64,000 nt of DNA from Xanthobacter sp. NM-59 (GTDB lineage Bacteria; Pseudomonadota; Alphaproteobacteria; Rhizobiales; Xanthobacteraceae): contig NZ_JACBFQ010000010.1 in assembly GCF_021401125.1 (NCBI RefSeq), positions 1 through 64,000 on the forward strand, written 5' to 3'. Shown here in pieces: positions 1 to 16,499 of this stretch. A program made the translations under genes and the position numbers. The notes below the pieces were generated by a model. It did not search any database, was not told the origin of the DNA, and worked only from the letters and a program-made list of their open reading frames with translations. Each line of letters starts with the position of its first letter. Positions within the stretch are counted from its first letter, which is position 1.

Positions 1-278
1 AAGCTCCGGAGTTCGTTAGACCGCCTAGTCTCTTAATAATCCCCGCCCCTCTCAGAGCAGAGATCCGCAAGGACTACGCCGTCCACGTTTCTCTTTCTTC
101 ATTCCAACTTGTCAAACAGCACGAGAGCCGGCAGCCCTCAACCTATTGCCCCCGACAGGGGCGACACTTCATCCTCCGGCTTTTTAGCCGGCGATTTCAC
201 GCCAGTCAAGTCGTGAGAAGCGTCGGAGACGCGCTTTCAACCGCCGGTTTGCGTCGGCGGCGTCAGCGCGTCATCGAT
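1..278 (-). promoter_or_regulatory. rRNA operon 5' leader (16S gene lies just outside the window)
   Basis: Read on the minus strand this segment has the look of an alphaproteobacterial rrn leader: a boxA-like element followed by the purine-rich stretch GAAGAAAGAGAAACGTGGAC (about 102 to 83), then a pyrimidine/purine-alternating tract running off the edge at position 1. Small hairpins are visible, for example CCGGCT/AGCCGG at 176-191 and GCCCC/GGGGC at 148-162. No protein frame here is convincing. The 16S gene should begin within a short distance beyond position 1. That placement is inferred, because none of the mature 16S sequence is in the window. Confidence 0.8.
110..121 (-). promoter_or_regulatory. 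boxA-like antitermination element of the rrn leader
   Basis: The minus strand reads TGCTGTTTGACA, a close match to the boxA core TGCTCTTTAACA that recruits the NusB/NusE antitermination complex in rRNA operons. It lies downstream of the rrn promoter and just upstream of the conserved AAAGAGAAACGTGG stretch, the expected order for such a leader. Confidence 0.65.
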
Positions 279-284
279 GGGCGG

Positions 285-313
285 TTTATAGGGGACACCC
301 TGCCCGCTGTCAA
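285..313 (-). promoter_or_regulatory. strong sigma-70 promoter of the rRNA operon
   Basis: On the minus strand there is a perfect -35 TTGACA (313 to 308), a 17-bp spacer and a near-perfect -10 TATAAA (290 to 285). The bases just after the -10 are GC-rich (CCGCCC), the discriminator type linked to stringent control of stable RNA. An A/T-rich patch further upstream (about 330-340) could serve as an UP element. Transcription should start near 278 and run leftward into the leader. Confidence 0.8.
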
Positions 314-780
314 CACTGCCTAGCTCGCAAAAATGAAACGCCAATGACGGTGTGGACAAATTGCGGCTGCACAGCACCAAAAGTACGCACCTGCAACGAG
401 TTTGCCGCTGTGGAAAAATTCTCAGCGGGTCAGCTTGCGCCACAGGCGGTCGCGCGAACTTTCGGAAATCGAGGTCAGGGTCGGCGGTTCACGCGCGCGC
501 GCGTTCTCTATTTTCTGAGCACCTTCCGAAGGCCGAAGAGCGTTCACGAAAACGTGGAAGGCACGGAGACAGAGGGCATCGGCGGGCGTGCGAAGGGACG
601 ATGCGGCAACGCGTTACGAGGCCGCGCCATGCTTTCGCCGCGAGTCGAGGATCTCATCCGGCCTGCTTGACGATGCCGGGGTTGCGTTGACGAGGGCAGT
701 GTCGAGAGGCATTGTCCGCGCACCTGCAAGAGATGCGTCGCGGGACGAAACGGTGCGCCGCAGCGACCTGAAGGGACGGA
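314..780. other. intergenic region, no gene supported
   Basis: This gap separates the leftward rrn promoter from the rightward M23 peptidase gene. Several overlapping short frames occur but none has protein-like composition or a good start. An alternating CG tract lies at 491-504. The promoter of the peptidase gene should be here, but no clear -35/-10 pair stands out. Confidence 0.5.
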
Positions 781-2769
781 ATGTATCAACGACGATCAGC
801 AGCCGCTTGGCGCGATTCCGGAAGCGCGGCCGGTCTCGGTGAGGACCCGCCGCTTGGCGTCGATGGCGACGAGGAAGAGATCGATCGGCGCCGTGTTTCG
901 GTGCGCTGGTTCGCTGCGACGCTGCTGACGGCACTGTGCGGTTCGTTCCTGATGGGAGGCGCGGTCTATGCCGCGCTCGATGGTGAACACCGCCTGGCGC
1001 TTATGCCGGAAAAGATTCGCACCACCCTGCGCAACGCGCTGGCTGTCGGTGAGCGGCCCACGAATGCTTCCCGGAAGGGCGATCGCATGTCGCTGCTGAG
1101 CGACAGCTCGAACGCGCGGCAGACGTTCCGGGTTTCCACGGCCACCAAGGTGGGCGACCGTGAGATCATCAAGGTGCGGCCCTTCACGCGCGTGGCCGCC
1201 AACTTAGCCATGTCGACCACGTCGGTGTCGGCCAATATTCCCCGTTTCAACCCCGCGCAGCTGGTGGCCGATTCCACGGCCAGGGAGGAAGCCGCCCCGC
1301 AGGCGGAGCCGACCGGCGAGGTGACGGTGGTGATGCGCGAGCTGACTTCGGTTCCGCCCCATACGAAGCTGGGCGCCACCGTCCCCATGGAGAGCGTGCT
1401 GGTTAAGGTCCGGGAGATCGCGGAGCTGGCGCGCAGCCAGCCGGGCGTGCTGCCGGAGGCGATCGTCGGTACCAGCGCGCATTTCTCACCCAATGCGCCC
1501 TATCTGTCCTACGCCAGCGTGGGGCAGGATCTTGGTGCCGCCGCAGCACCGGCCCCCCGCGACAATATCAGCTTCGTGCCCAAGACTTCGGCGGAGACGT
1601 CTGGCGGCAATGACTGGTCGGACACGACCGTGGTGGTGAAGAAGGGAGACACCATCGTCTCCATCCTCACCGATGCGGGCGTGTCAAAGGAGGATGCCCG
1701 CGCGCTGGCAGCCGCATTCAAGCGCGGCAAGGATGGCATTGTGAAAGACGGGCTGCGGCTGCGCATGCTGCTGCAGCAGGAGGGCAGCCGGATCCTGCCG
1801 CTGCGCGTCTCGCTTTTCAGCGATTCGGGTCACGAAGGCACCATTGCGCTGTCCGACCGCAACGAGTTCGTGAACGTGCCGGAGCCCGCCGAAACGGAGA
1901 TGGCCGGCGTTTCCGAGGATGCGGACGACGACAGCGGGCCGGGCGTGCGCCTCTACGAGAGCATCTATGAAACGGCCCTGCGCAACGAGGTGCCCCGCTC
2001 GGTGATCGCGGATCTCATCCGGGTCTACTCGTTCGACGTTGATTTCCAGAAACGTGTGCGCTCGGGTGACAATTTCGAGGTGCTGTACTCGGACGACCCC
2101 TCGGGCAATAACGAGGTGCTGTTCGCGGCTCTTACCCTCGGCAATGACACCAAGCGCTACTACCGTTTCCAGACATCGGATGATGGCGTCATCGATTATT
2201 ATGACGAGGACGGCAAGAGCGCGAAGAAGTTCCTGGTGAGAAAGCCGCTGAGCGGCGGCATCATGCGCTCTCCCTTCGGCTATCGCCGACATCCCATCCT
2301 GGGCTACTCCAAGCTCCACACGGGCGTTGACTGGGCGGACGCCATCGGCACCCCGATCTATGCCGCCGGCAATGGCACCATCATCTATGCCAACTGGAAA
2401 TCCGGCTATGGCAAGCACACGGAGATCCAGCACGCCAACGGCTATGTCACCACCTATTCGCACCAATCGGGCTTTGCCCGTGGCATTCGCGAGGGGATGC
2501 AGGTCCGCCAGGGGCAGCTCATCGGCTATATCGGCTCCACCGGCCTGTCGACCGGCCCGCATCTGCACTACGAAGTGAAGATCAACGGCAATTTCGTGGA
2601 TCCCATGCGCATCAAGCTGCCGCGCGGGCGCGCCCTTTCGGGCAAGTTCCTGGCGGAGTTCGGCAAGGAGCGCGAACGCATCGATGCCCTGATGAACCAC
2701 GGGCCGGTGCCACCCAAGGTGGCTGGCGTTTCCGCCTCCGGCAAACCGGCGCGCGAAGCGAGCAACTGA
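781..2769 (+). CDS. M23 family metallopeptidase (MepM-like peptidoglycan hydrolase)
   Basis: Predicted zinc endopeptidase that cuts peptide cross-links in peptidoglycan, anchored in the inner membrane and acting in the periplasm. The 662-residue product has an acidic cytoplasmic N-terminus, one membrane helix at about 42-66, a long low-complexity linker, a LysM/OapA-like segment near residues 280-330 (VVVKKGDTIVSIL), and a C-terminal M23 domain. Zinc ligands are visible as HTGVD (H513, D517) and HLH (H594, H596). E. coli MepM has the same order of parts but is about 440 residues, so the linker here is expanded. The start is the first ATG giving the acidic tail plus helix; no strong ribosome site is evident. 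The gene is alone on its strand beside the rrn promoter. The fold is clear; the exact cellular role is inferred. Confidence 0.87.
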   Translation: MYQRRSAAAWRDSGSAAGLGEDPPLGVDGDEEEIDRRRVSVRWFAATLLTALCGSFLMGGAVYAALDGEHRLALMPEKIRTTLRNALAVGERPTNASRKGDRMSLLSDSSNARQTFRVSTATKVGDREIIKVRPFTRVAANLAMSTTSVSANIPRFNPAQLVADSTAREEAAPQAEPTGEVTVVMRELTSVPPHTKLGATVPMESVLVKVREIAELARSQPGVLPEAIVGTSAHFSPNAPYLSYASVGQDLGAAAAPAPRDNISFVPKTSAETSGGNDWSDTTVVVKKGDTIVSILTDAGVSKEDARALAAAFKRGKDGIVKDGLRLRMLLQQEGSRILPLRVSLFSDSGHEGTIALSDRNEFVNVPEPAETEMAGVSEDADDDSGPGVRLYESIYETALRNEVPRSVIADLIRVYSFDVDFQKRVRSGDNFEVLYSDDPSGNNEVLFAALTLGNDTKRYYRFQTSDDGVIDYYDEDGKSAKKFLVRKPLSGGIMRSPFGYRRHPILGYSKLHTGVDWADAIGTPIYAAGNGTIIYANWKSGYGKHTEIQHANGYVTTYSHQSGFARGIREGMQVRQGQLIGYIGSTGLSTGPHLHYEVKINGNFVDPMRIKLPRGRALSGKFLAEFGKERERIDALMNHGPVPPKVAGVSASGKPAREASN

Positions 2770-2932
2770 GGCCCATTCGCGCGCGGCGGATCCCGCTTCG
2801 CAGGAGGCGGGGAAAGTGCACCGGGCGCGGCGCCACGCCGCCGCGTTTCGGGCCGTGTGGTGCAGGAAAGTCATTTCCTGTTCGCCTCCGGGAAGCGAGA
2901 ATGGACGCCTTGCATCCTGACAAGAGCATCCC

Positions 2933-3862
2933 ATGACCCGCCTCGCCCGCCGCACCCTTTGCGCCGCCCTGCTTGCCGCCGCCCTCCCCTTCGTGTGCCA
3001 GCCGCTCGCCGCAACGGCCGCCCCGGTGGATGATTATTTCGCGGTCCGCGACAAGGCCATCGCCACGGCCCTTGCCGCGGCGAATGCGGGCAAGAATGGC
3101 GATGACGATGTCATCAAGGCGGAAGAAGCCGCGCGCCAGGATCTGGCCAAGCGCATGTCAGCCTTGGTTGGGCCCCTTAAGCTGAAGGGCTTGGGCAACC
3201 CCACTTATACCCTCGACGTCTTCGTTTATGGCGACGACCTGGGCACCACCCAGCTCGACGGCATGGCGCTGACCGACAAGAACGAAACCACCCGCGTAGT
3301 GGTGACGCCGGAGCCGGTGCTGCAAGCCTGGCTCACCGCGCGCGCCAAGGACAAGGACGCTCCCGCCGCGGCGCGAGGAGGCCTCAAGGCGCTTCCCAAT
3401 ACCGCCTATCTGGTCAACAACAGCCTCGTTAATCCGGGCGGCGGCTTCATTCCCTATACCGCCCTTGCCGTGACCGCCGCGCCGGGGGAAACGGCCTATG
3501 CCAATCTCGGCCTCTACACCGATGAAGCCCCGGCCGACACCCCGCCCAATACCATCGTAGTGGTGCGGGTGGCCGATGGACGGGCCGTTCTGGGCATGAT
3601 GCCGGTGACCCTGGACGCGAAGGTGCCGGCCGCCTGCACGCAGGTCTGGAAGCCCTACGATGTAAAAATTCAGGCGCTCCTGAAGGCGACTGAGACGGTA
3701 AGCGACCTGGAGGATCCCCGCTTCGCGGAGCTGTCGAAGCTGGAGGAGGAAGGCGCCGCCGCCTTCCAGGCCTGCTTTGCAAAGGCCCCGGAAAGCCAAG
3801 CCGCCCTCGCCGCGGCGACCAAGCGCGCCGAAGCCTTTCTCGACACCCTGCGCGGCCGGTGA
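2933..3862 (+). CDS. secreted protein of unknown function, paralogue 1
   Basis: I do not recognise the family. The 309-residue product begins with a classical signal peptide (Arg-rich n-region, hydrophobic core, cleavage probably after about residue 30, near ATAAPVDD). The mature part starts VDDYFAVRDKAIATALAA and is mixed helical. Two cysteines recur in the paralogue at 4043: one in AACTQVW and one in FQACF, possibly a disulfide. Shared signatures are PNTIVVVRVADGR and KLEEEGAAAFQACF. The two genes lie in tandem 180 bp apart and clearly arose by duplication. The ATG at 2933 fits the signal peptide; the ribosome site is weak. Confidence 0.75.
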   Translation: MTRLARRTLCAALLAAALPFVCQPLAATAAPVDDYFAVRDKAIATALAAANAGKNGDDDVIKAEEAARQDLAKRMSALVGPLKLKGLGNPTYTLDVFVYGDDLGTTQLDGMALTDKNETTRVVVTPEPVLQAWLTARAKDKDAPAAARGGLKALPNTAYLVNNSLVNPGGGFIPYTALAVTAAPGETAYANLGLYTDEAPADTPPNTIVVVRVADGRAVLGMMPVTLDAKVPAACTQVWKPYDVKIQALLKATETVSDLEDPRFAELSKLEEEGAAAFQACFAKAPESQAALAAATKRAEAFLDTLRGR

Positions 3863-3869
3863 CAAAGCC

Positions 3870-3902
3870 GCTCCCCGCTGCGTCAATGGCGCGGCGGGGA
3901 GC
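3870..3902 (+). terminator. hairpin between the tandem paralogues
   Basis: Arms GCTCCCCGC (3870-3878) and GCGGGGAGC (3894-3902) pair perfectly over nine bases just after the stop of the first paralogue. No T-run follows, so this may be a weak terminator or an mRNA-stabilising stem. Confidence 0.4.
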
Positions 3903-4042
3903 TGGCGGAATATGGTCCCCTCAGCGCTTGGATTTCGCGCGGGTCGGGCCAGAATGCCGGAACGGCAAAGGCCGCGGCGCCGCGGCGATGATTCCCTTTT
4001 TCGAACTCTGCCCGCTTTTCTCGAACGCGCCAGGAGGCCGAC

Positions 4043-5005
4043 ATGAGCCGGATCGCACAGCATCGCCCCGCCCCCCAGCTCTGCCGGCGTGGCCTGGCCC
4101 GTCTGGCGGCGGCAACCCTGGTGGCGGGCCTTGCGCTCTTGCCAAGCATCGCGACGCCAGCGGGGGCAGCCACAGTCGAAGATTACATCGCGGCCCGCGA
4201 CAAGCTCGCGGCTGAGATCGCCGGCGCGGTCCGGGCCGGTGAGAGCGAGGACGCGGTGGACAGGCGCAATGCCGCCGCCGTCAAGGATCTCCAGGCGCGC
4301 ATGGAAGCCTTGCTGGGTCCGGTGTCGTTCCCGGGCACACAAAGCACGCCCATCTTCCTGCCCACCACGCTCATTCCCGAATTCCTGGAATCGCAGCAGC
4401 CGGACGGCCTGCTATTCTCCAGCGACGATTATCTGACCCGCGTTTTCATCTCGCCCGAGCCGGTGTTTCTCAACTGGCTCGGCAACCGCGGCAAGGCTCC
4501 GGACGCCCCCGCCGCCCTGCGCTCCGGCATGGGCGACGCCATGGGCTCCGGGCCGCTCTACAATGCGGTGATGGGTGCCGATGCGGCCTTCGTGAAATAC
4601 ATGGACCTGCCGGTGGCGACCGGGACGGGGGAGAGCGTCAATGCCGCCCTCGGCCTGTTCACCCAGACGGGCGCCCAGAACGATGCGCCCAACACTATCG
4701 TCTTCACCCGCGTGGCCGACGGGCGCGTGGTGGTGGGTGCCACCGAGGTGAAGGGGGATATTCCCCCCTTCCCGGCCTGCGACAAGATCTGGGATAGTTT
4801 TGAGGACAAGGCCAAGGCGCTGATCGTCGCCGCCGAAAAGTCGAAGAACGACCAGGATCCGCGCTGGCAGGAATCCACCAAGGTGGAGGAGGAAGGCGCG
4901 GCGGCCTATCGCGCCTGCTTCGTGAAGGAGGCGCCGTCCCAGCCCTTCTTCCAAGAGGCCACGAAACGGGCGCAGGAGTTGCTCGCGACGGCGCGCGGCA
5001 AATAA
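4043..5005 (+). CDS. secreted protein of unknown function, paralogue 2
   Basis: Paralogue of the gene at 2933, not recognised as a named family. The 320-residue product has a longer n-region, a hydrophobic signal core and a likely cleavage site near GAATVEDY. The mature protein aligns end to end with its neighbour: VEDYIAARDKLAAEI, APNTIVFTRVADGR, DPRWQESTKVEEEGAAAY and the closing helix TKRAQELLATARGK. Both cysteines of the pair are kept (PACDKIW and RACF). A strong ribosome site (AGGAGG) precedes the ATG at 4043, better than that of the first copy, so the second copy could be the better translated one. No membrane anchor or catalytic motif is visible. Confidence 0.77.
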   Translation: MSRIAQHRPAPQLCRRGLARLAAATLVAGLALLPSIATPAGAATVEDYIAARDKLAAEIAGAVRAGESEDAVDRRNAAAVKDLQARMEALLGPVSFPGTQSTPIFLPTTLIPEFLESQQPDGLLFSSDDYLTRVFISPEPVFLNWLGNRGKAPDAPAALRSGMGDAMGSGPLYNAVMGADAAFVKYMDLPVATGTGESVNAALGLFTQTGAQNDAPNTIVFTRVADGRVVVGATEVKGDIPPFPACDKIWDSFEDKAKALIVAAEKSKNDQDPRWQESTKVEEEGAAAYRACFVKEAPSQPFFQEATKRAQELLATARGK

Positions 5006-5599
5006 CGCGACACCTGAGGATGTGGGCAGCATGCGATCCCGCTCGTGCCGCCCGGAAAGAGGCTGCGCCGGCCGGCACGTTCCTGAGGATGCGGTCCAAC
5101 GCCGCTTCATCCATGTGGTCGCGCGGGGATGAAGGCTCATCGCGGATGCCCGAGGGCGGAGCGCGTTTGCGGGCAAGCGGTGCGCCGCGCCCCGGCGGAA
5201 ATGGTCGCCCGGCTCGCAAAAGCGGCGGCGCGGCCCGTCCGGTCCCAGTCGCGAACGAGCGTCGCCCGTACGAGAGGCGATGGCAACGCAGGGGAAGCGG
5301 GTGGCGTCTTCCAGCGACCGGCGGAATGCCCGCAGCGCACTTTCCGCCATGGCGAATCTCGCTGCGAGTGGCGGAACCGGCGGGGCCCCGTCCATCGGCC
5401 AGAACGCGTGTCGTTCAAGACGCGTGTCGGGCAGGCCGCGCTCGAAAATCTCCGGCGCCGGCAGAAGCTCCATCGCGATGGGCATCGTCCGTGTCCGGCC
5501 AGACCATCTTCAACAGCCTGACTAAGCCGTTGTCTCCACGCCAAGCGCAATTCCCTGCGCTCGAGACGCCTTGGCCGTCGCGACACCGTGGCCATGGCG
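5006..5599. other. intergenic region, no confident gene
   Basis: About 590 bp between the second secreted paralogue and the clpB terminator. Minus-strand frames from about 5485 down to 5010 have stretches with protein-like composition (for example IFERGLPDTRLERHAFWPMD) that continue only by changing frame, which would fit a decayed gene, but I recognise no family. No tRNA or repeat was seen. Confidence 0.4.
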
Positions 5600-5628
5600 A
5601 AAAAAAGGCCCTCCGCAGGGGAGGGCCT
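5600..5628 (-). terminator. Rho-independent terminator of clpB
   Basis: A perfect nine-base stem, AGGCCCTCC (5606-5614) and GGAGGGCCT (5620-5628), with a five-base loop, is followed on the minus strand by a run of seven T (complement of the A-run 5600-5606). It lies 34 bp past the clpB stop codon, the right place and orientation for its terminator. Confidence 0.88.
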
Positions 5629-5661
5629 CGTTATCTTCAGCCTTACAGCTCAGCCGCCGGG

Positions 5662-8295
<2,634 letters not shown>

Positions 8296-8630
8296 GTATC
8301 TCCTCCTTCTCGCGTCCCGTCACCTTCTGGCGAAGCATGCGGAACACGCTGGGGCGCGGCCCCGGTATCCCCGGCAACCGCCGCGCGAGGCCTCCCCGGT
8401 TTCCCGTGGCCTTCCTTGCGCCGAAGCTCATGTGGGTGTGACTTGGCGGCAACGGAAGAGGGGTCGGCGACGAAATCGAGAATAACAGCCCCGTCCCCGC
8501 TTGCCCCTGGATTTGCCCCAGAATCGCACCCGAGCCCCGCCCCTGATCCCCATGTTGCCGGAGAGGAAAACGGGTTGACGCGCGCGCCGCCGGATGGGAA
8601 CCGCAGGCAGCTTTGCCCCGAGGCTCCGCC
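8296..8630. other. divergent intergenic region between clpB and the MOSC gene
   Basis: About 335 bp that must hold the promoters of clpB (leftward) and the MOSC gene (rightward). The clpB ribosome site is at the left end. A TTGACG at about 8575 could be a -35 for the rightward gene but lacks a clear -10. No gene or repeat was seen. Confidence 0.45.
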
Positions 8631-9467
8631 ATGCCCATCGACGCCCCATCTCCCCTCGCCCCCACCGTGACGGACCTTGCGCCCGCCACCGTCGCCGCGC
8701 TCTACCGCCACCCGGTGAAGGGCCTTTCGCCCGAGCCGGTGGAGAGGGTGCGGCTCACGGCCGGCGCCTTCTTTCCGGTGGATCGGCTCTATGCCGTGGA
8801 GAACGGCCCCAGCGGCTTCGATGCCGCCGCCCCCTCCTACCGGCAGAAGACCGCCTTCCTCATGCTCATGCGCGACACCCGCCTCGCCGCGCTGGAGAGC
8901 CGCTATGACGAGGCGAGCTGCATGCTCAGCCTGTGGATGGAAGGCGTGGAGGCGGCCTGCGGCGACCTCTCCACGGAGGAAGGGCGCGCCCATATCGCCG
9001 CCTTCCTCACCTTCTATATGGGCGAGGAGGCCCGCGGCCCGCTGCGCGTGCTGACGGCGCCGGCGGGGTTCCGCTTCACCGATTCCCTGCGCTCGGGCTT
9101 TGTCTCGCTGCTCAATCTCGCCAGCGTGCGGGATCTTTCCGAGCGCATGGGGGCGGAGCTGAGCCCGCTGCGCTTCCGCATGAACATCCACCTCGAGGGC
9201 TGGCCTGCCAATGCCGAGCTGGAGCTGAAAGGCCGCGAGCTGGACATGGGCGGGGCGCGGCTGGCCATCCTGAAGCGCACGGAACGCTGCGCCGCCGTCA
9301 ATGTGAACCCCGAGCGGGCCGCGCGCGACCTCAACGTGGTGAAGGCCCTGGTGCAGGCCTATGGCCACGCCGATTGCGGCACCTATGCGAAGGTCGTGCG
9401 CTCGGGCGAGGTCCGCATCGGCGACAGCGTCCGCATCGTGCGCCCCGAGGACCCGGATCGCGAATGA
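8631..9467 (+). CDS. MOSC domain-containing protein
   Basis: MOSC domains are beta-rich and related to the C-terminal domain of molybdenum-cofactor sulfurase; they bind or transfer sulfur or Moco in enzymes such as YiiM, YcbX and mARC. This 278-residue protein has the N-terminal beta-barrel-like part (ALYRHPVKGLSPEPVERV) and the MOSC part with CAAVNVNPERAARDLNVVK followed by HADCGTYAKVVRSGEVRIG. The ATG at 8631 is used because the upstream in-frame TTG lacks support and a GAGG lies about nine bases before the ATG. There is no attached 2Fe-2S domain, unlike YcbX. The substrate is unknown. Confidence 0.85.
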   Translation: MPIDAPSPLAPTVTDLAPATVAALYRHPVKGLSPEPVERVRLTAGAFFPVDRLYAVENGPSGFDAAAPSYRQKTAFLMLMRDTRLAALESRYDEASCMLSLWMEGVEAACGDLSTEEGRAHIAAFLTFYMGEEARGPLRVLTAPAGFRFTDSLRSGFVSLLNLASVRDLSERMGAELSPLRFRMNIHLEGWPANAELELKGRELDMGGARLAILKRTERCAAVNVNPERAARDLNVVKALVQAYGHADCGTYAKVVRSGEVRIGDSVRIVRPEDPDRE

Positions 9468-9571
9468 CACAAATACGTTGAAGAGCAGCGCTATATGCTG
9501 CGAACAGGCGGCTTGCGCCGACCGCGGCGACGCGAATGGCCGCTTCAGAGCACGAACACCAGGGGGAAGCG

Positions 9572-10108
9572 ATGTCGGACACGGCGGCCACGGGACACGT
9601 CTATAATGTGCTTTTCCTGTGCACCCGCAACGCTGCCCGCTCCATCATGGCCGAGGCGATCCTGAACAAGGACGGGCACGGGCGCTTCCGCGCCTTTTCC
9701 GCCGGCACCCATCCGGGCAATGGCGTGCACCCGCTGGCCATCCTCACCCTGCACCGCTTCGGCTATCCCACCCAGGGGGTGCGGCCCAAGAGCTGGAACG
9801 AGTTCGCCAAGCCCGATGCCCCGCAGATGGATTTCATCATCACCGTCTGCGACGACGCGGCCGGCGAGGAATGTCCCGACTGGCCCGGGCACCCCATCAC
9901 CGCGCATTGGGGCATCGAGAACCCGGCGCTGGTGGAAGGCACGAGCGTCGAGAAGGAAGCCGCCTTCAACCGCGCCTTCCATTATCTGAAGACCCGCATC
10001 TCCGTGTTCGATGCCCTGCCGGTGGCGAGCCTCGACAAGATGGCTCTTCACACCCGGCTGCTCGCCATCGGCCAGCTGGAAGGCGCCAGCGCCGCCGTGC
10101 GCGCCTGA
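9572..10108 (+). CDS. low-molecular-weight phosphatase / arsenate reductase ArsC-like
   Basis: Member of the low-molecular-weight protein tyrosine phosphatase fold that includes thioredoxin-coupled arsenate reductases. The P-loop CX5R(S) is CTRNAARS at residues 17-24 with nucleophile C17 and R23, followed by IMAEAIL. The middle segment VCDDAAGEECPDWPG is typical of ArsC-like members. In most ArsC proteins the loop reads CTGNS(A/C)RS, so the G-to-R and S-to-A changes are unusual. The ATG at 9572 is chosen because GGGGGAAG precedes it; an ATG at 9536 has no such site. No arsR or arsB lies nearby, so an arsenic role is uncertain and the substrate may be a phosphoprotein. Confidence 0.8.
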   Translation: MSDTAATGHVYNVLFLCTRNAARSIMAEAILNKDGHGRFRAFSAGTHPGNGVHPLAILTLHRFGYPTQGVRPKSWNEFAKPDAPQMDFIITVCDDAAGEECPDWPGHPITAHWGIENPALVEGTSVEKEAAFNRAFHYLKTRISVFDALPVASLDKMALHTRLLAIGQLEGASAAVRA

Positions 10109-10171
10109 TCGCATCGGCGCGTACCGGGGCAGGAGGCTTGACGTTCCGGCCCGCGCAGCGCACTAGAGGGC

Positions 10172-10786
10172 ATGGAACCGGCAAGCCTCGCTTTTTTCGC
10201 GGCCGTGCTGGCACTGGGCGCCGCAAGCCCCGGTCCGGCAGTGGTAGCCGTGGTGACGCGCACGCTCGCCCGCGGCCGCAAGGGTGCGCTTGCCTTCATT
10301 CTGGGCTTGGCCTGCGGCGATGTGCTGTGGCTGGGCTGCGCGGCCCTGGGCCTTGCGGCCCTGGCGGCTTCGCTCGGCAACCTGTTCTTTGTGATCCGCC
10401 TCGCCGGCGCCGTTTATCTGCTCCATATGGCCTGGCGCCTCTGGACGGCTCCGGCTCCGGCCGCCGATGAGGCTCCGGCGCCCGCGCCGCAATCGGGGCT
10501 CGGCCTTTATGGCGCGGGCCTGGCCCTTTCCCTGGGCAATCCGAAGACCATGGCGTTCTATCTCGCCCTGCTGCCCACCCTGATGGATCTGACTTCCGTC
10601 TCGGCTCTGGGTTTCGGCGAAATGAGTGCCCTCGCACTGGTGATCGTGACCCTGGTCCTGGCCGCCTATGTGCATCTGGCGGACCGCGCGCGGCGCTTCA
10701 TCGCCTCGCGCCGCGCCATGCGCGCCTTGAACCGCGTCTGCGGCGCCGCCCTGGCCGGGGCGGCGGTGAGCGTCGCCACCAAATAA
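10172..10786 (+). CDS. LysE/RhtB family translocator
   Basis: Predicted inner-membrane exporter of amino acids or similar small molecules. The 204-residue protein has about six hydrophobic segments and the family N-terminal signature AASPGPAVVAVVTRT, with the conserved PGP followed by a small-residue helix. The second half has SLGNPKTMAFYLALLPTL, another RhtB-type signature. It lies between the ArsC-like gene and gyrB on the same strand with its own short gaps, so no firm operon can be called. The substrate cannot be read from the sequence. Confidence 0.88.
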   Translation: MEPASLAFFAAVLALGAASPGPAVVAVVTRTLARGRKGALAFILGLACGDVLWLGCAALGLAALAASLGNLFFVIRLAGAVYLLHMAWRLWTAPAPAADEAPAPAPQSGLGLYGAGLALSLGNPKTMAFYLALLPTLMDLTSVSALGFGEMSALALVIVTLVLAAYVHLADRARRFIASRRAMRALNRVCGAALAGAAVSVATK

Positions 10787-10803
10787 CCGCGTGTTTGCGC
10801 TAG

Positions 10804-13266
<2,463 letters not shown>

Positions 13267-13267
13267 G

Positions 13268-13297
13268 GCCCCCTGCGACCGCACGAAGCGACCGCCG

Positions 13298-13306
<9 letters not shown>
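13268..13306. terminator. convergent terminator-like stem between gyrB and the DUF429 gene
   Basis: Arms GCCCCCTG (13268-13275) and CAGGGGGC (13299-13306) are perfectly complementary and sit between two convergent stop codons; the right arm overlaps the last codons of the leftward gene. The loop is long (23 bases) and can form a smaller stem of its own. No T-run follows on either side, so efficiency is uncertain. Confidence 0.5.
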
Positions 13307-16307
<3,001 letters not shown>

Positions 16308-16499
16308 CCCCCATGGTTTCCACCGCCGGCGGCGAGGTGGTATAGGATCGTTCCAATGTGAGCGGCAGCGCGCCGGCCAAAGGCGCGCTGGTGGCGCCCA
16401 CGCGGGGGGGCTTGTTCCCCCAAAGGATCGCATCTTTGCGGACCGCGTCTTCGTGAACCGCCCACCGCCTCACTCGAAACGCCAGAGCGCCGAGCTGCC

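Noticed and set aside
8296-8520. RpoH (heat-shock) promoter for clpB
   Set aside because: Expected from the family, but no CTTG plus CCCCAT-like pair with correct spacing was found on the minus strand.
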